NCBI RefSeq assembly: GCF_009756665.1
Contig: NZ_CP037953.1
Location: 3,906,001-3,970,000, forward strand
Direction: 5' to 3'
Source of the DNA: Permianibacter aggregans
GTDB taxonomy: Bacteria > Pseudomonadota > Gammaproteobacteria > Enterobacterales > Permianibacteraceae
DNA: 64,000 nucleotides
Positions 1-9,981 of the stretch are shown here, in pieces (position 1 is the first letter of the stretch; each line of letters begins with the position of its first letter). The notes beneath the pieces were generated by a model. The model saw only the letters and a program-made list of their open reading frames with translations, searched no databases and was not told where the DNA came from. The position numbers and the translations under genes were made by a program.

Positions 1-427
1 CCGCCTGTGAGCGTTTATTCACGCGTGCCGTGAACGACACTATCTCGTCGGCGCCAAGCCGGTCAAAACCAAATTGAAGGCAGGCGTTTGCCGCTTCAGT
101 AGCAAATCCCTGACCCCAGGCATCCGGCAGCAATCGCCAACCAATTTCCAAACAAGGCACGAAATGGGCGTCAAACCGCGGTGCGTTCAAACCGACAAAA
201 CCGATAAACTCACCGCAGTCTTTACGTTCGACGGCCCAAAAACCAAATCCGCGTTCACCGATCGCTGCCTGATGGCGTTGATAAAACGCCAGGATTTCCC
301 GTTCTTGTAATGGCGCCGGAAAAAACTCCATGACTTTTGCATCCGTGCAAAGCGCTCTCAAGCCCGACAAATCCGTGACTTGCCATTGACGCAGTCGCAA
401 GCGATGGGTTTCCAGATAGCTGCTCAT
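1..427 (-). CDS. GNAT-family N-acetyltransferase, RimJ/RimL type (3' end outside window)
   Basis: Translated from the ATG at 427 on the minus strand, the reading frame stays open to the window edge, so the C-terminus is missing (about 142 residues visible). The N-terminus contains LETHRLRLRQW, the usual opening of RimJ/RimL-like acetyltransferases. The acetyl-CoA-binding motif A is seen as EIGWRLLPDAWGQGFATEA, followed by the helix AANACLQFGFDRLGADEI. Family members transfer acetyl from acetyl-CoA to amino groups of proteins or small molecules; the substrate cannot be read from the sequence. It is divergent from the TonB receptor gene at 722, with 294 bp between them. Confidence 0.85.
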   Translation of the reverse strand, partial: MSSYLETHRLRLRQWQVTDLSGLRALCTDAKVMEFFPAPLQEREILAFYQRHQAAIGERGFGFWAVERKDCGEFIGFVGLNAPRFDAHFVPCLEIGWRLLPDAWGQGFATEAANACLQFGFDRLGADEIVSFTARVNKRSQA

Positions 428-528
428 GTTTTCAATACGGGCCGATTTAAGCTTGAGGCGGTATTGTCGCTGATCCGTCGATTATCAGTGTCGATAAATA
501 TGAGAACTTGAAATTCCCCCAGTCAGAT

Positions 529-543
529 TACTTTACGAAAGTA
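529..543. promoter_or_regulatory. Perfect palindrome in the divergent GNAT / TonB-receptor promoter region
   Basis: TACTTT-ACG-AAAGTA is a perfect 6-bp inverted repeat with a 3-bp centre. It overlaps a second inverted repeat, CTTTACG at 531-537 with CGTAAAG at 551-557. Both lie in the 294-bp divergent intergenic region, about 180 bp upstream of the TonB receptor start. This is an operator candidate only; the cognate regulator is unknown and it does not match the Fur consensus. Confidence 0.3.
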
Positions 544-721
544 GAAACAACGTAAAGCGCGACCTGAAATCGAACGATCAACTAATCCGACTTCTTGGCC
601 AAAGCGAGCCGAAGCTCAATCATTTATTGCATCAACGTCTGTCTCAGATTAGTTTTGTTACGGGCGAACAACATAAGAAGTGTTCGACCTATACAACCAT
701 TATTAAGAGGGAGTAAATAAA

Positions 722-3706
722 GTGAAAAAAACGAGTCAACTGTGGCGACAGTCACGCGTTGGAGCGGCTGTTGCCGTGGCATTGATGTTCACTGCGCCGA
801 GCTTTGCCGATAACGCCATGGGGTCCATTTATGGCCAGGCCAAAGCCGGAAGCAGCGTCAGCATTGTCAGTGTGGATACCGGATTGAAGCGGGATTTGAC
901 CGTTGCTGCCGATGGTCGCTTTAATTTCTCGCAGCTTCCTACCGGTCGCTACAAGGTCTCCAGTGGTGCAGAGTCCTATGAGATTCTGGTTACGATCGGT
1001 ACCGGCTCGCCGGTGTATTTCGGTCGAGAAGGAGCGGAATCCATCACCGTTACGGGAGGTCGTATTTCACCTATCGATACCTCGTCGGCAGAGTCAACAA
1101 CCGTTTTCACGCAGGAACAGATTCAGCGCTTACCGGTTTCGCGTGATATTACCAGCGTAGCGCTATTGGCTCCCGGCACGGTCAAGGGGGACACCGGTTT
1201 TGGCAACCTGGCGTCAATTGGTGGCTCTTCCGTGGCAGAGAACGGTTATTACATCAATGGTTTTGATGTCACCAATATTCGGGACTTTTTGTCGTACGCT
1301 GAACTGCCGTTTGATGCCATTGCCCAGCAGCAAATTAAAACCGGTGGTTATGGTGCGGAATATGGTCGCTCACTAGGCGGGGTGATCAACCTGGTGACAA
1401 AGCGCGGAACCAATGAATGGCAAGGCGGTGTCGCGGCGTATTGGTTGCCTGAAGCGTTGCGTGAACCAGGCAAGAATGTGTTGAGTCGTGATTCGACTCG
1501 TCCGGACGACCAACGATTCTACGTTTATCGTGCAGACAACACTTCCGAAACGATGAGTTATAACGTTCACGCGGGTGGTCCACTGATAGAAGACCGCTTG
1601 TTTGTATTTGCGCTAGTTGAGGGACGCAATAATGAATCGGATATCTATAATCGCATTGACAGTTACAGTACCAACAATACCAGTCCACAAGTGCTGTTGA
1701 AACTCGACTGGAACATCACCGACGATCACATCGTGGAGTTCACCGGTATCCACAACGAAGAAGAAGTGGATTACGTCACCTATGACAATCCGGATGGGAG
1801 TGGCGGCTCGCCATTGGCTTATACCGGCAATCATGGGTTGGAAAATTCCCGGTATACCATCGAAAGCGGAGGTCATGTGATGATCGGTCGTTATACCGGC
1901 CATCTCAGCGACAACTTCACGCTCTCTGCACTGTGGGGCAACCTTGAGCATACCAATAGCTATCGTACGCCGGAGTCGTTGCCAGGTGCAGAATGTCCGC
2001 GCGCATTTGACAGTCGTAACAATCCTGCAACGGTTACTTATATCGGCTGCTGGAACACCGCTCAGGTCACCATTCGTGATCCGGATTTCGGCCCCAATTA
2101 TGACGAAAGGACCGCCATGCGGCTTGATGCCGAATGGGTAATCGGCGATCACACGGTGCGTTTCGGTTATGACGATGAAGTATTCGAAAGTGGTAACGCC
2201 GGTGCGGTGTATACCGGCGGCATTTATTATCGCTACTTCACCTCCACCGGTACCGTCAATGGTGTCGCCGTGCCCGCTGGCACCCAGTACGTTCGCACTT
2301 GGGATTACAATACCGGTTCAGCAAGTTACGAAGTGCACAACAGCGCGATTTATCTCGAAGATAGCTGGCAGGTTACCGACAACCTGATGGTCTATGCCGG
2401 TCTGCGTCGCGAAACGTTTGATAACAAAAACGGTGACGGAGACAGCTTCGTCAAGGCCGAGGACTTGAATGCACCGCGGTTTGGATTCTCCTGGGATATG
2501 GCAGGGGACTCGAGCAAAAAATTGTTCGGTACCTTGGGTCGATACTTCATCCCTGTGGCATCCAATACCAATATCCGTGCATCAGGAGTCGAATACATCC
2601 AGATTGATTACTGGAACTTCACTGGCATTGATCCCGTTACTGGTGCACCGGTGACGCTTGGATCGCAAATTGGGCCAACCGGATTCAATGGCAGTCCGAC
2701 TCCACCCGATCCGGCCACTGTTGCAGCTACCAACTTGAATCCGATGTATCAGGATGAATTGATTCTGGGCTATCAGCAGCAATTGAGCAGTGACTGGACT
2801 GTTGGTGTGCGTTACATCGATCGAGAAGTCAAAGATGGCATGGAAGACTTTTGTTCTCACCAAGGCTTTATCGACTGGGCAGCCGATAATGGCTACAACA
2901 ACTTTGACTATCACTCGATGGCAACCTGCATCATTTTGAATCCAGGGCGTGATTTGGCATTGAACGTTGATGTCAATGACGATGGTAATCTGGTGCCAGT
3001 GGTGATTCCGAATGAGTATCTGGGCTTGCCGAAATATGAGCGGACATATCGTGCGCTGGAAGTGTTCTGGGAGCGTACACCGTCGGATGGTTGGTTCCTG
3101 CAAGGTTCCTACACCTACGGAAAGAGTGAAGGCAATGTTGAAGGCTATGTCAACTCGACATTGGAGCAGGACGACCCGGGTTTGACGCAGGACTTTGACC
3201 ATTACCTGTTTACCGATGGTGCCAAAGGTTATTTGCCTAACGATCGTCGCCATACGTTGAAGGTGTTTACCGCTTACGATCTCAATGATGAGTGGGCGGT
3301 TTCGGCCAATCTGTTGGTGCAATCCGGTCGACCAGTCAGTTGCAATGGTTATGTTCCGCTGGCGGGTCTTGGTGTTGATGCCAGCAGCTTGCAGGCTTAT
3401 TCGGCGTCCAGCTTTTATTGTGTCGACGAAAACGGCAACACTGTGCTGACACAGCGGGGACAATATGGCGAAACGCCATGGACCTATATGGTTGACGTTG
3501 GTGTTGCCTACGTCCCTGCATGGGCGGACGGCAAGCTGGTTTTGCGCGCAGATATTTTCAACCTGTTTGACTTCGATAAAGTCACGGAATATGAAGAAAC
3601 TGGCGAGTTTAATCGTGCCTCACCAACCCGAAACCCGGACTTCCTGAATGATGTCAATTATCAGAGTCCGCGTGCGGTACGGTTGACAGCGCGATACAGT
3701 TTTTAA
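722..3706 (+). CDS. Oar-like TonB-dependent outer membrane receptor
   Basis: 994 residues, starting at GTG 722, with AGAGGGAG about 9 bp upstream as ribosome-binding site. A signal peptide (about residues 1-29, ending FTAPSFA) is followed by a carboxypeptidase-regulatory-like beta-sandwich (about 33-90), a TonB plug domain (about 105-230, with GGVINLVTKRG at its end) and a long beta-barrel closing with the outer-membrane C-terminal signature LTARYSF. This order is that of the Oar/CarboxypepD-reg group of TonB receptors, often found near proteases or in bacteria feeding on polymers. The ligand is unknown. No TonB-ExbBD or partner lipoprotein lies next to it. A rho-independent terminator follows at 3731. 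Confidence 0.9.
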   Translation: MKKTSQLWRQSRVGAAVAVALMFTAPSFADNAMGSIYGQAKAGSSVSIVSVDTGLKRDLTVAADGRFNFSQLPTGRYKVSSGAESYEILVTIGTGSPVYFGREGAESITVTGGRISPIDTSSAESTTVFTQEQIQRLPVSRDITSVALLAPGTVKGDTGFGNLASIGGSSVAENGYYINGFDVTNIRDFLSYAELPFDAIAQQQIKTGGYGAEYGRSLGGVINLVTKRGTNEWQGGVAAYWLPEALREPGKNVLSRDSTRPDDQRFYVYRADNTSETMSYNVHAGGPLIEDRLFVFALVEGRNNESDIYNRIDSYSTNNTSPQVLLKLDWNITDDHIVEFTGIHNEEEVDYVTYDNPDGSGGSPLAYTGNHGLENSRYTIESGGHVMIGRYTGHLSDNFTLSALWGNLEHTNSYRTPESLPGAECPRAFDSRNNPATVTYIGCWNTAQVTIRDPDFGPNYDERTAMRLDAEWVIGDHTVRFGYDDEVFESGNAGAVYTGGIYYRYFTSTGTVNGVAVPAGTQYVRTWDYNTGSASYEVHNSAIYLEDSWQVTDNLMVYAGLRRETFDNKNGDGDSFVKAEDLNAPRFGFSWDMAGDSSKKLFGTLGRYFIPVASNTNIRASGVEYIQIDYWNFTGIDPVTGAPVTLGSQIGPTGFNGSPTPPDPATVAATNLNPMYQDELILGYQQQLSSDWTVGVRYIDREVKDGMEDFCSHQGFIDWAADNGYNNFDYHSMATCIILNPGRDLALNVDVNDDGNLVPVVIPNEYLGLPKYERTYRALEVFWERTPSDGWFLQGSYTYGKSEGNVEGYVNSTLEQDDPGLTQDFDHYLFTDGAKGYLPNDRRHTLKVFTAYDLNDEWAVSANLLVQSGRPVSCNGYVPLAGLGVDASSLQAYSASSFYCVDENGNTVLTQRGQYGETPWTYMVDVGVAYVPAWADGKLVLRADIFNLFDFDKVTEYEETGEFNRASPTRNPDFLNDVNYQSPRAVRLTARYSF

Positions 3707-3730
3707 TAGCGCTGTTTTTCTGGTTGATTG

Positions 3731-3757
3731 GGGAGGGGGTACACCCCTCCCATTTTT
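3731..3757 (+). terminator. Rho-independent terminator of the TonB receptor gene
   Basis: GGGAGGGG (3731-3738) pairs with CCCCTCCC (3744-3751) around the loop GTACA and is followed by ATTTTT. It lies 25 bp after the receptor stop codon and runs up to the stop codon of the convergent FAD monooxygenase gene. Confidence 0.8.
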
Positions 3758-4950
3758 CAGGAAACCATTTCTGGCGAAAATGCCCCTGCCTTCTCAGTGA
3801 CCTTTCCACCACATAACACCCGCAAATTGATGGTCTTTACCATCGGTAAATGACAACTCACCAGTGATGATAAATCGCGTAACCAGCCGACTGGCCAAGT
3901 TGACTGATAAAGCGGTGTCATCCACCGGCTGGCCGTTTGATAAAAATTCAGGGTACGGCGACGCTGACGCGAGTATTCGGCAAATGCTTGCCCGATATTG
4001 TCGGACCGCTGCATGACGGAACTCAGCACTTGTGCATCCTGCAATGCCAGATTGACGCCTTGACCGAGCTGCGGGCTCATCGCATGAGCAGCATCACCGA
4101 TGCACAATCGGTTTTGATCGTGCCAGCGCTTCATGACGATATCGGCGTAGCTTGCCCAGTAGACTTGATCGGCTTGCATGCGTTCAATCAGCGGTTTGGC
4201 TTCGGGCCAAAAGTCTTGCAACTGATCTTGCCACCGGTGAAACGGCTCTGAACGCCAGCGCATGTAGTCACTGCTCGGCAAACTCCAGAACAGCGAGTAA
4301 CAGGGGCGACCGGTAACCGGGTGCAGACCGGTTGGCAGTACGCCCATCATGTGGCGGGCGCCGCGATAACGCTGTAACAGCCGTTGCCGTTCCGGCCATT
4401 CCTCTGATTCGACGATGGCCCATAGTGCGCCCCATGGGTAAGGGGCTTTACGTTGCGGAATGCGTAGGGCGTTGCTGAGCAGCGAACGAGTGCCATTGGC
4501 GATGATCACCGCATCAAATGATTGGCGCTGGTGTTCATTGATTTCGAGTGTGCAATCGGACAATGTTGAAACCGTTGCGCCGTAACGAATGGTGGCGCCT
4601 GCGGCAACGGCAGCCGCTGCCAGTTCTCGCGCCAGGTGTGCGCGATGAATACCTATACCAAAAGCATCAGCAGCGGCGTCGCGATAACGCAAATGTAGAA
4701 CTGGAATCCGCCAGTGATTGACGCCGTGCAGAGCGTCGATGCGACTGCCTTGTTGTTGAATCGCATCGAGAGCACCTAAGTCCGCCAGCACGCGTTGTCC
4801 TGACGGTTGCAGCAACAAACCGGCGCCGACCGGGCCTTGACGTGGAATCTGGTCGAACACCGTGACGTCATGTTGCTGCTTGGCCAAATAGCTTGCGGTT
4901 GCAAGGCCGGCGGTTCCGGCACCAATGATGGCGATGCGTTGTGCGTGCAT
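3757..4950 (-). CDS. FAD-dependent aromatic-ring-type monooxygenase
   Basis: 397 residues. The N-terminal Rossmann motif is IAIIGAGTAGLATASYLAK (GxGxxG, FAD ADP-binding), followed by an acidic end of strand 2 (VTVFDQ). The second FAD motif, CIGDAAHAMSPQLGQGVNL, contacts the ribityl/pyrophosphate part. Length and motif order match the UbiH / salicylate-hydroxylase-like class A flavoprotein monooxygenases, which use NAD(P)H and oxygen to hydroxylate aromatic or polyprenyl substrates. The C-terminal Tyr/Arg-rich region is typical of the family. The gene stands alone between two terminators, so context does not identify the substrate. It is not obviously UbiF/UbiH/UbiI, which normally sit in ubi operons. 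Confidence 0.85.
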   Translation of the reverse strand: MHAQRIAIIGAGTAGLATASYLAKQQHDVTVFDQIPRQGPVGAGLLLQPSGQRVLADLGALDAIQQQGSRIDALHGVNHWRIPVLHLRYRDAAADAFGIGIHRAHLARELAAAAVAAGATIRYGATVSTLSDCTLEINEHQRQSFDAVIIANGTRSLLSNALRIPQRKAPYPWGALWAIVESEEWPERQRLLQRYRGARHMMGVLPTGLHPVTGRPCYSLFWSLPSSDYMRWRSEPFHRWQDQLQDFWPEAKPLIERMQADQVYWASYADIVMKRWHDQNRLCIGDAAHAMSPQLGQGVNLALQDAQVLSSVMQRSDNIGQAFAEYSRQRRRTLNFYQTASRWMTPLYQSTWPVGWLRDLSSLVSCHLPMVKTINLRVLCGGKVTEKAGAFSPEMVS

Positions 4951-4970
4951 GCGAGATTTCCGAGTCGGGT

Positions 4971-5005
4971 AAAAGAAAATCCCCGATAACCGGGGATTTT
5001 CTTTT
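4971..5005. terminator. Terminator between valS and the FAD monooxygenase gene
   Basis: A perfect 15-bp stem, AAAAGAAAATCCCCG (4971-4985) with CGGGGATTTTCTTTT (4991-5005), around the loop ATAAC. It has A and T tracts on both arms. On the minus strand it sits directly after the valS stop codon at 5010-5012, and it also lies upstream of the monooxygenase gene, insulating the two. Confidence 0.85.
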
Positions 5006-5009
5006 CTGA

Positions 5010-7832
5010 TTACGCGCCGAACTTGGCCAGTTGTTGTTGCAATTTCTGATGCGCTAATTCGACATCAGCCAGTCGATCGCGCTCTTTCTGTACGACCGCA
5101 GCCGGCGCCTTATCGACGAACGCGGCATTGCCGAGCTTGCCTTGAATGCGCTGAATTTCATCGCCGAGACGAGTCAATTCTTTTTGCAGACGGGCCTTTT
5201 CCGCTTCGACGTCGATCAATCCGGCCAGAGGTATGTGAATCTCAACGCCATCGAGAATACCTGCGGCCGAGGCGGGCAAGGTACCGGTCTGATGAATCGT
5301 AATCGATTCCAGTCGCGCTAATGCCCGCAGGAATGGCTCCAGTGCATTGACTCGACGTTCGGTTTCACTATTCACGTTGTTCAGCAGAACCGGCACCAGT
5401 TTGCCGCCGGATAAATTCACTTCGGCTTTGATATTGCGGACGCTGACGGTGAATTGTTGCAGCCAGGCGAGATCGGCTTCGGCGATTTCATTCCTTGGCC
5501 ATTCGCTGCCATTCGGCAATGTTTCCCGCATGATACTGGCGCCACTTTTGCCGAGCAGGCGCGAAACCTTTTGCCAAATTTCCTCAGTGATGTACGGCAT
5601 AACTGGATGCGCCAAACGCAGGAACGCTTCCAATACTTCCAACAGAGTACGACGTGTTGCGGCTTTCTGCGCATCATTGCCGTCGGCATTCAAAATTGGT
5701 TTGGTCAGCTCCAGGTACCAATCGCAGTATTCATTCCAGAAAAAGTCATAAAGCGTTTGCGATGCCAAATCGAAGCGATAGGCGTCGAGATGTTTGCCGA
5801 AATCTTCGGCGCAGGCGGCAAAGCGAGAGCGTATCCAGAAATCGACGATACTTTGATCGTTCAGATCGGTGCTCAGTGGCTGGGCTTCGACATTCATCAG
5901 CACAAAACGCGTGGCGTTCCAGAGCTTGTTGCAGAAGTTGCGGTAGCCTTCAACGCGACCCATATCGAATTTGATGTCGCGACCAGCCGAGGCCAGCGAA
6001 CAGAACGTGAAGCGCAGCGCATCGGTGCCGAAAGAGTTGATGCCTTCCGGAAATTCCTTGCGGGTGCGTGCTTCGATTTTCTGCGCCATCTGCGGTTGCA
6101 TCAAACCGGTTGTGCGCTTAGTCACCAGATCATCAAGACTGATGCCATCAATGATGTCGAGTGGGTCGAGCACGTTGCCTTTCGACTTCGACATTTTCTG
6201 GCCTTCAGAATCGCGAACCAAGCCATGCACATACACTTTCTTGAACGGTACCTGTGGTGTGCCGTCTTCATCTTTGATGAAGTGCATCGTCATCATGATC
6301 ATCCGGGCCACCCAGAAGAAAATGATGTCAAAGCCGGTGACCAACACACTGGTCGGGTGGAAGGTTTTCAGGAATTCGGTTTGTTCCGGCCAGCCCAGCG
6401 TTGAGAAGGTCCACAATGCCGAGCTGAACCAAGTGTCGAGTACATCCTCATCCTGACGCAAACTTATACTGCTATCGAGTTTGTGGTTGGCGCGCACTTC
6501 CGCTTCGTCGCGACCGACATAGACATTGCCGTTATTGTCGTACCAGGCCGGGATGCGGTGACCCCACCAGAGCTGGCGGGAGATGCACCAATCCTGAATA
6601 TCGCGCATCCAGGCGAAGTACATGTTTTCGTATTGCTTCGGCACAAATTCGATACGGCCATCTTCAACGGCGCGAATGGCCTCTTTTGCCAATTCGCCAG
6701 CACGTACATACCATTGATCAGTCAACCACGGTTCAATGACGACATTCGAGCGATCACCGCGTGGCACTTTCAAGGTATGCGGCTCGACTTTCTCGAGCAG
6801 ACCGAGCGCATCGAATTCGGCGACGATTTTCTTGCGCGCGTCGAAACGATCCATACCGGTATAGGTTGATGGCGCCGATTCGTTGCTCATATCAACGCTG
6901 GCGTCGTAACGGTAAATCTGGAAGCTCGCCAAGACCTTGGCGTCGCGATCGAAAATATTGATCAGCGGCAGATCATGGCGCTTGCCGACTTCGTAATCGT
7001 TGAAGTCGTGAGCCGGCGTGATCTTGACGCAACCGGTGCCGAACTCTTTGTCGACATAGCTGTCGGCAATGATCGGCACCAAACGACCGGTAATCGGCAA
7101 TTGGATTTGCTTGCCAATCAAGGATTGATAACGTTCGTCTTCCGGATGTACCGCAACCGCGGTGTCACCAAGCATGGTTTCCGGACGTGTGGTCGCGACC
7201 ACGAGATGACCAGAACCATCAGCCAGTGGATAACGGAAATGCCACAGCGAACCTTTTTCTTCTTCTGATTGCACTTCCAGATCAGAAATTGCTGTATGCA
7301 GTTTGCTGTCCCAGTTAACCAGGCGTTTACCGCGATAAATCAATCCGTCTTCATGCAATTTGACGAAGGCTTCTTTGACGGCATTCGACAAACCATCATC
7401 CATTGTGAATCGTTCACGGCTCCAATCGACTGAGCTGCCGAGCCGGCGCAATTGACGTGTGATGGTACCGCCGGATTCGGCTTTCCATTCCCAGACTTTT
7501 TCCAGAAACTTGTCTCGGCCCAAATCCAGTCGCGATTGATTTTGCGCGGCCAATTGCCGCTCGACGACCATCTGTGTCGCGATACCGGCGTGATCGGTGC
7601 CGACCTGCCACAGCGTGTTGTCGCCTTTCATCCGGTGAAAGCGCGTCAGCGTGTCCATGATCGTGTTGTTGAAACCGTGGCCCATATGCAGGCTGCCGGT
7701 GACATTTGGTGGCGGAATCATGATGCAGAACGGCTCGGCGTCTTTGTCCATCGACGGCTTGAAATAGCCTTGCTGTTCCCAAAAATCGTACCAACGACGT
7801 TCAATGTCGTGCGGGTTATAGGATTTGTCCAT
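5010..7832 (-). CDS. valS: Valyl-tRNA synthetase
   Basis: 940 residues, full length for a proteobacterial ValRS (class I). The enzyme charges tRNA-Val and edits mischarged threonine. The HIGH signature appears as [14 protein letters not shown] near residue 40 and the KMSKS loop as [20 protein letters not shown]. The CP1 editing domain lies between them ([19 protein letters not shown]). The C-terminal coiled-coil arm that grips tRNA is visible in the last 70 residues ([19 protein letters not shown]). It is the last gene of a pepA-holC-valS block, an order widespread in Gammaproteobacteria, 29 bp after holC. Confidence 0.98.
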   Translation of the reverse strand: MDKSYNPHDIERRWYDFWEQQGYFKPSMDKDAEPFCIMIPPPNVTGSLHMGHGFNNTIMDTLTRFHRMKGDNTLWQVGTDHAGIATQMVVERQLAAQNQSRLDLGRDKFLEKVWEWKAESGGTITRQLRRLGSSVDWSRERFTMDDGLSNAVKEAFVKLHEDGLIYRGKRLVNWDSKLHTAISDLEVQSEEEKGSLWHFRYPLADGSGHLVVATTRPETMLGDTAVAVHPEDERYQSLIGKQIQLPITGRLVPIIADSYVDKEFGTGCVKITPAHDFNDYEVGKRHDLPLINIFDRDAKVLASFQIYRYDASVDMSNESAPSTYTGMDRFDARKKIVAEFDALGLLEKVEPHTLKVPRGDRSNVVIEPWLTDQWYVRAGELAKEAIRAVEDGRIEFVPKQYENMYFAWMRDIQDWCISRQLWWGHRIPAWYDNNGNVYVGRDEAEVRANHKLDSSISLRQDEDVLDTWFSSALWTFSTLGWPEQTEFLKTFHPTSVLVTGFDIIFFWVARMIMMTMHFIKDEDGTPQVPFKKVYVHGLVRDSEGQKMSKSKGNVLDPLDIIDGISLDDLVTKRTTGLMQPQMAQKIEARTRKEFPEGINSFGTDALRFTFCSLASAGRDIKFDMGRVEGYRNFCNKLWNATRFVLMNVEAQPLSTDLNDQSIVDFWIRSRFAACAEDFGKHLDAYRFDLASQTLYDFFWNEYCDWYLELTKPILNADGNDAQKAATRRTLLEVLEAFLRLAHPVMPYITEEIWQKVSRLLGKSGASIMRETLPNGSEWPRNEIAEADLAWLQQFTVSVRNIKAEVNLSGGKLVPVLLNNVNSETERRVNALEPFLRALARLESITIHQTGTLPASAAGILDGVEIHIPLAGLIDVEAEKARLQKELTRLGDEIQRIQGKLGNAAFVDKAPAAVVQKERDRLADVELAHQKLQQQLAKFGA

Positions 7833-7861
7833 ACTAAGATGTTCCGAAAAAGAAAAACGAA

Positions 7862-8302
7862 TCAGGTTTTGCGTGCCGCCAATTGGTGATAGTGTAATTG
7901 GTAGCCGCGTTGTTTGTAGTAACTGTATCGGCCGCGCGCTTTCAGTCGCGCTTCTTCGGCCGCCGGCACCAACTCCAATACGCGCTCAAAGCGCTCGAAG
8001 CGTGCCGGAATCTCCTCGCCAAGATTGATCAACACCGCGTGAAAGGTATCCGGCGCTGGTCCAACACCAATGGCGACCGATGTGTTCAGCACCGCTTTGC
8101 TTGGCAACACCTGATGCGGAATGAACGCATCTGGATGAAACGACCAGAGCAGCTCGTCGAGCTGCTCTGCTGTGCGCTGATCCGGCACCTGGCAATAAAC
8201 ATTTTCATGCGCGGCCAGGGCCTTTTGCACCAACTGACAACTCACCTGTAACGTCGCTTTCGGTGAGTCGTCTTCCAGCTGGTAGAAATCGACACGGGTC
8301 AT
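7862..8302 (-). CDS. holC: DNA polymerase III subunit chi
   Basis: 146 residues, the usual size for HolC. The N-terminus ([12 protein letters not shown]) and the motif [21 protein letters not shown] match the chi family, followed by FIPH and the conserved segment [10 protein letters not shown]. Chi links the clamp-loader complex to single-stranded-DNA-binding protein during replication. Its ATG overlaps the pepA stop codon by 4 bp (ATGA), showing translational coupling, and valS follows 29 bp later. Confidence 0.95.
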   Translation of the reverse strand: MTRVDFYQLEDDSPKATLQVSCQLVQKALAAHENVYCQVPDQRTAEQLDELLWSFHPDAFIPHQVLPSKAVLNTSVAIGVGPAPDTFHAVLINLGEEIPARFERFERVLELVPAAEEARLKARGRYSYYKQRGYQLHYHQLAARKT

Positions 8303-9804
8303 TTGCGTTTCTGTTTACCGGCGCGGTCAATCAGGAATTGCATCAGCAACGGTACGGGTCGACCCGTTGCCCCTTTGGCCTTGCCGGATTTCCAGGCGGT
8401 GCCGGCGACATCCAAATGCGCCCAGTGAAATTTTTTCGCAAACTTCGACAGGAACGCAGCGGCGGTAATGGTGCCGGCCGGACGACCACCTAAGTTGCTG
8501 AAATCGGCAAACGGACTTTCCAGTTGTTCGTGATATTCGTCGTACAGCGGTAGACGCCAGACCCGGTCGCCCGAGCTTTCACCGGCGTCGAACAACTCAT
8601 TGGCCAGCGGATTGTGGTTGCTGAGCATGCCACTGACCTGATGACCCAGAGCAATGATGCAGGCGCCGGTCAGCGTTGCGATATCGATGACGGTATCCGG
8701 ATCGAAACGCTCGACATAAGTCAGCGCATCGCAGAGCACCAGACGGCCTTCGGCATCGGTGTTCAAAATTTCCACGGTTTGGCCGGACAGCGTCGTGACG
8801 ATGTCGCCCGGGCGGGTGGCTTTTCCGCTCGGCATGTTTTCCGCAGCGGCCACGACACCGATGACATTGATCGGTAGGCCCAATTTGGCCAATGCGGTCA
8901 TCGTGCCGAACACGGAAGCCGCACCGCCCATGTCGTACTTCATTTCATCCATCGCTTCCGATGGTTTGATCGAAATACCGCCGGTGTCGAAGGTGATGCC
9001 TTTACCGACCAGCACGATCGGCGCTGTGCCGGATTTGCCGCCGTTATATTCCATGACGATCAGTTTGCCCGGTTGATCGGAACCCTGGGCAACGGCGACA
9101 AACGCGCCAGCGCCCATTTTTTTCAACTCGGCCTGGTCGATGATCGTGGTCTTGATCGATTTATTGGCTTTGGCGATTTCCTGCGCTTTTTGTGCCAGGT
9201 AAGTCGGGTGGCAGATGTTCGGCGGCAGGTTGGCCAGATCACGGGTCAGCTTGACGCCTTCAGCAATGCTCAAGGCTTCTTCAATGGCGCGCGCACTTTC
9301 GGTCAGTTCCTTGCGGGTGGTGACGTTGAACACCAGTTTGCGCAGCGGGCGACGTGCCGCATCTTTCTTGCTTTTCAGCTGATCAAAGTTGTACAGCGTT
9401 TCGCTGGCAGTTTCGACTGCTTGTTTGATTTTCCAGTGAGCGTCGCGTTTGCCGACCGAGAGCTCTGGCAGAAAGCAGACCGCTTCCATCGAGCCGGTGT
9501 CTTGCAACGTGCTGACCATCTTACCGATCACTTTGCGGTAGGTGCTGTCATTGAGATCGCGTTCCTTGCCGCAGCCAATCAGCAACACGCGATCGGCGAG
9601 AATATTCGGCACCGAATGCAGCAACAGGGTTTGACCGACTTTGCCTTCGATGTCACCACGACGCAGAATGCCGGCGAGATAACCACCGCTGACCTCGTCG
9701 ATATCGATGGCGGCGGCGCTCAGCTTCCGTGGTTCGAACACGGCGACGACGACGCAGGCGCTGCGCTGTTTGGCAGGGCTGCCACTTTTGACATCAAACT
9801 CCAT
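8299..9804 (-). CDS. pepA: Leucyl aminopeptidase (cytosol aminopeptidase PepA)
   Basis: 501 residues, full length for the M17 family. The dinuclear metal site is complete: [15 protein letters not shown] contains the Lys and Asp ligands, and the family signature [16 protein letters not shown] contains Asp and Glu ligands. The N-terminal macro-like domain spans roughly residues 1-165. The enzyme removes N-terminal residues from peptides; in Escherichia coli it also binds DNA in Xer recombination and carAB control, which need not hold here. SD-like GGAG lies about 10 bp before the ATG. It is first in the pepA-holC-valS operon and divergent from lptF. Confidence 0.97.
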   Translation of the reverse strand: MEFDVKSGSPAKQRSACVVVAVFEPRKLSAAAIDIDEVSGGYLAGILRRGDIEGKVGQTLLLHSVPNILADRVLLIGCGKERDLNDSTYRKVIGKMVSTLQDTGSMEAVCFLPELSVGKRDAHWKIKQAVETASETLYNFDQLKSKKDAARRPLRKLVFNVTTRKELTESARAIEEALSIAEGVKLTRDLANLPPNICHPTYLAQKAQEIAKANKSIKTTIIDQAELKKMGAGAFVAVAQGSDQPGKLIVMEYNGGKSGTAPIVLVGKGITFDTGGISIKPSEAMDEMKYDMGGAASVFGTMTALAKLGLPINVIGVVAAAENMPSGKATRPGDIVTTLSGQTVEILNTDAEGRLVLCDALTYVERFDPDTVIDIATLTGACIIALGHQVSGMLSNHNPLANELFDAGESSGDRVWRLPLYDEYHEQLESPFADFSNLGGRPAGTITAAAFLSKFAKKFHWAHLDVAGTAWKSGKAKGATGRPVPLLMQFLIDRAGKQKRK

Positions 9805-9981
9805 TAGGTGAACTCCAAAGCTGGTGTATCATGGCGACCGCTTAGCGGCGATCTCGTTAGAAGTCATTGAAAAATAGCCGATCGGCGCTCGAATGGCTTC
9901 TGGAAAAAGTGGAAAAATACACCCTTTTTTCGGCAAAAGCGAGATTTCGCACCAAAACCACAAGTTTTCTGGAACCAAAGC

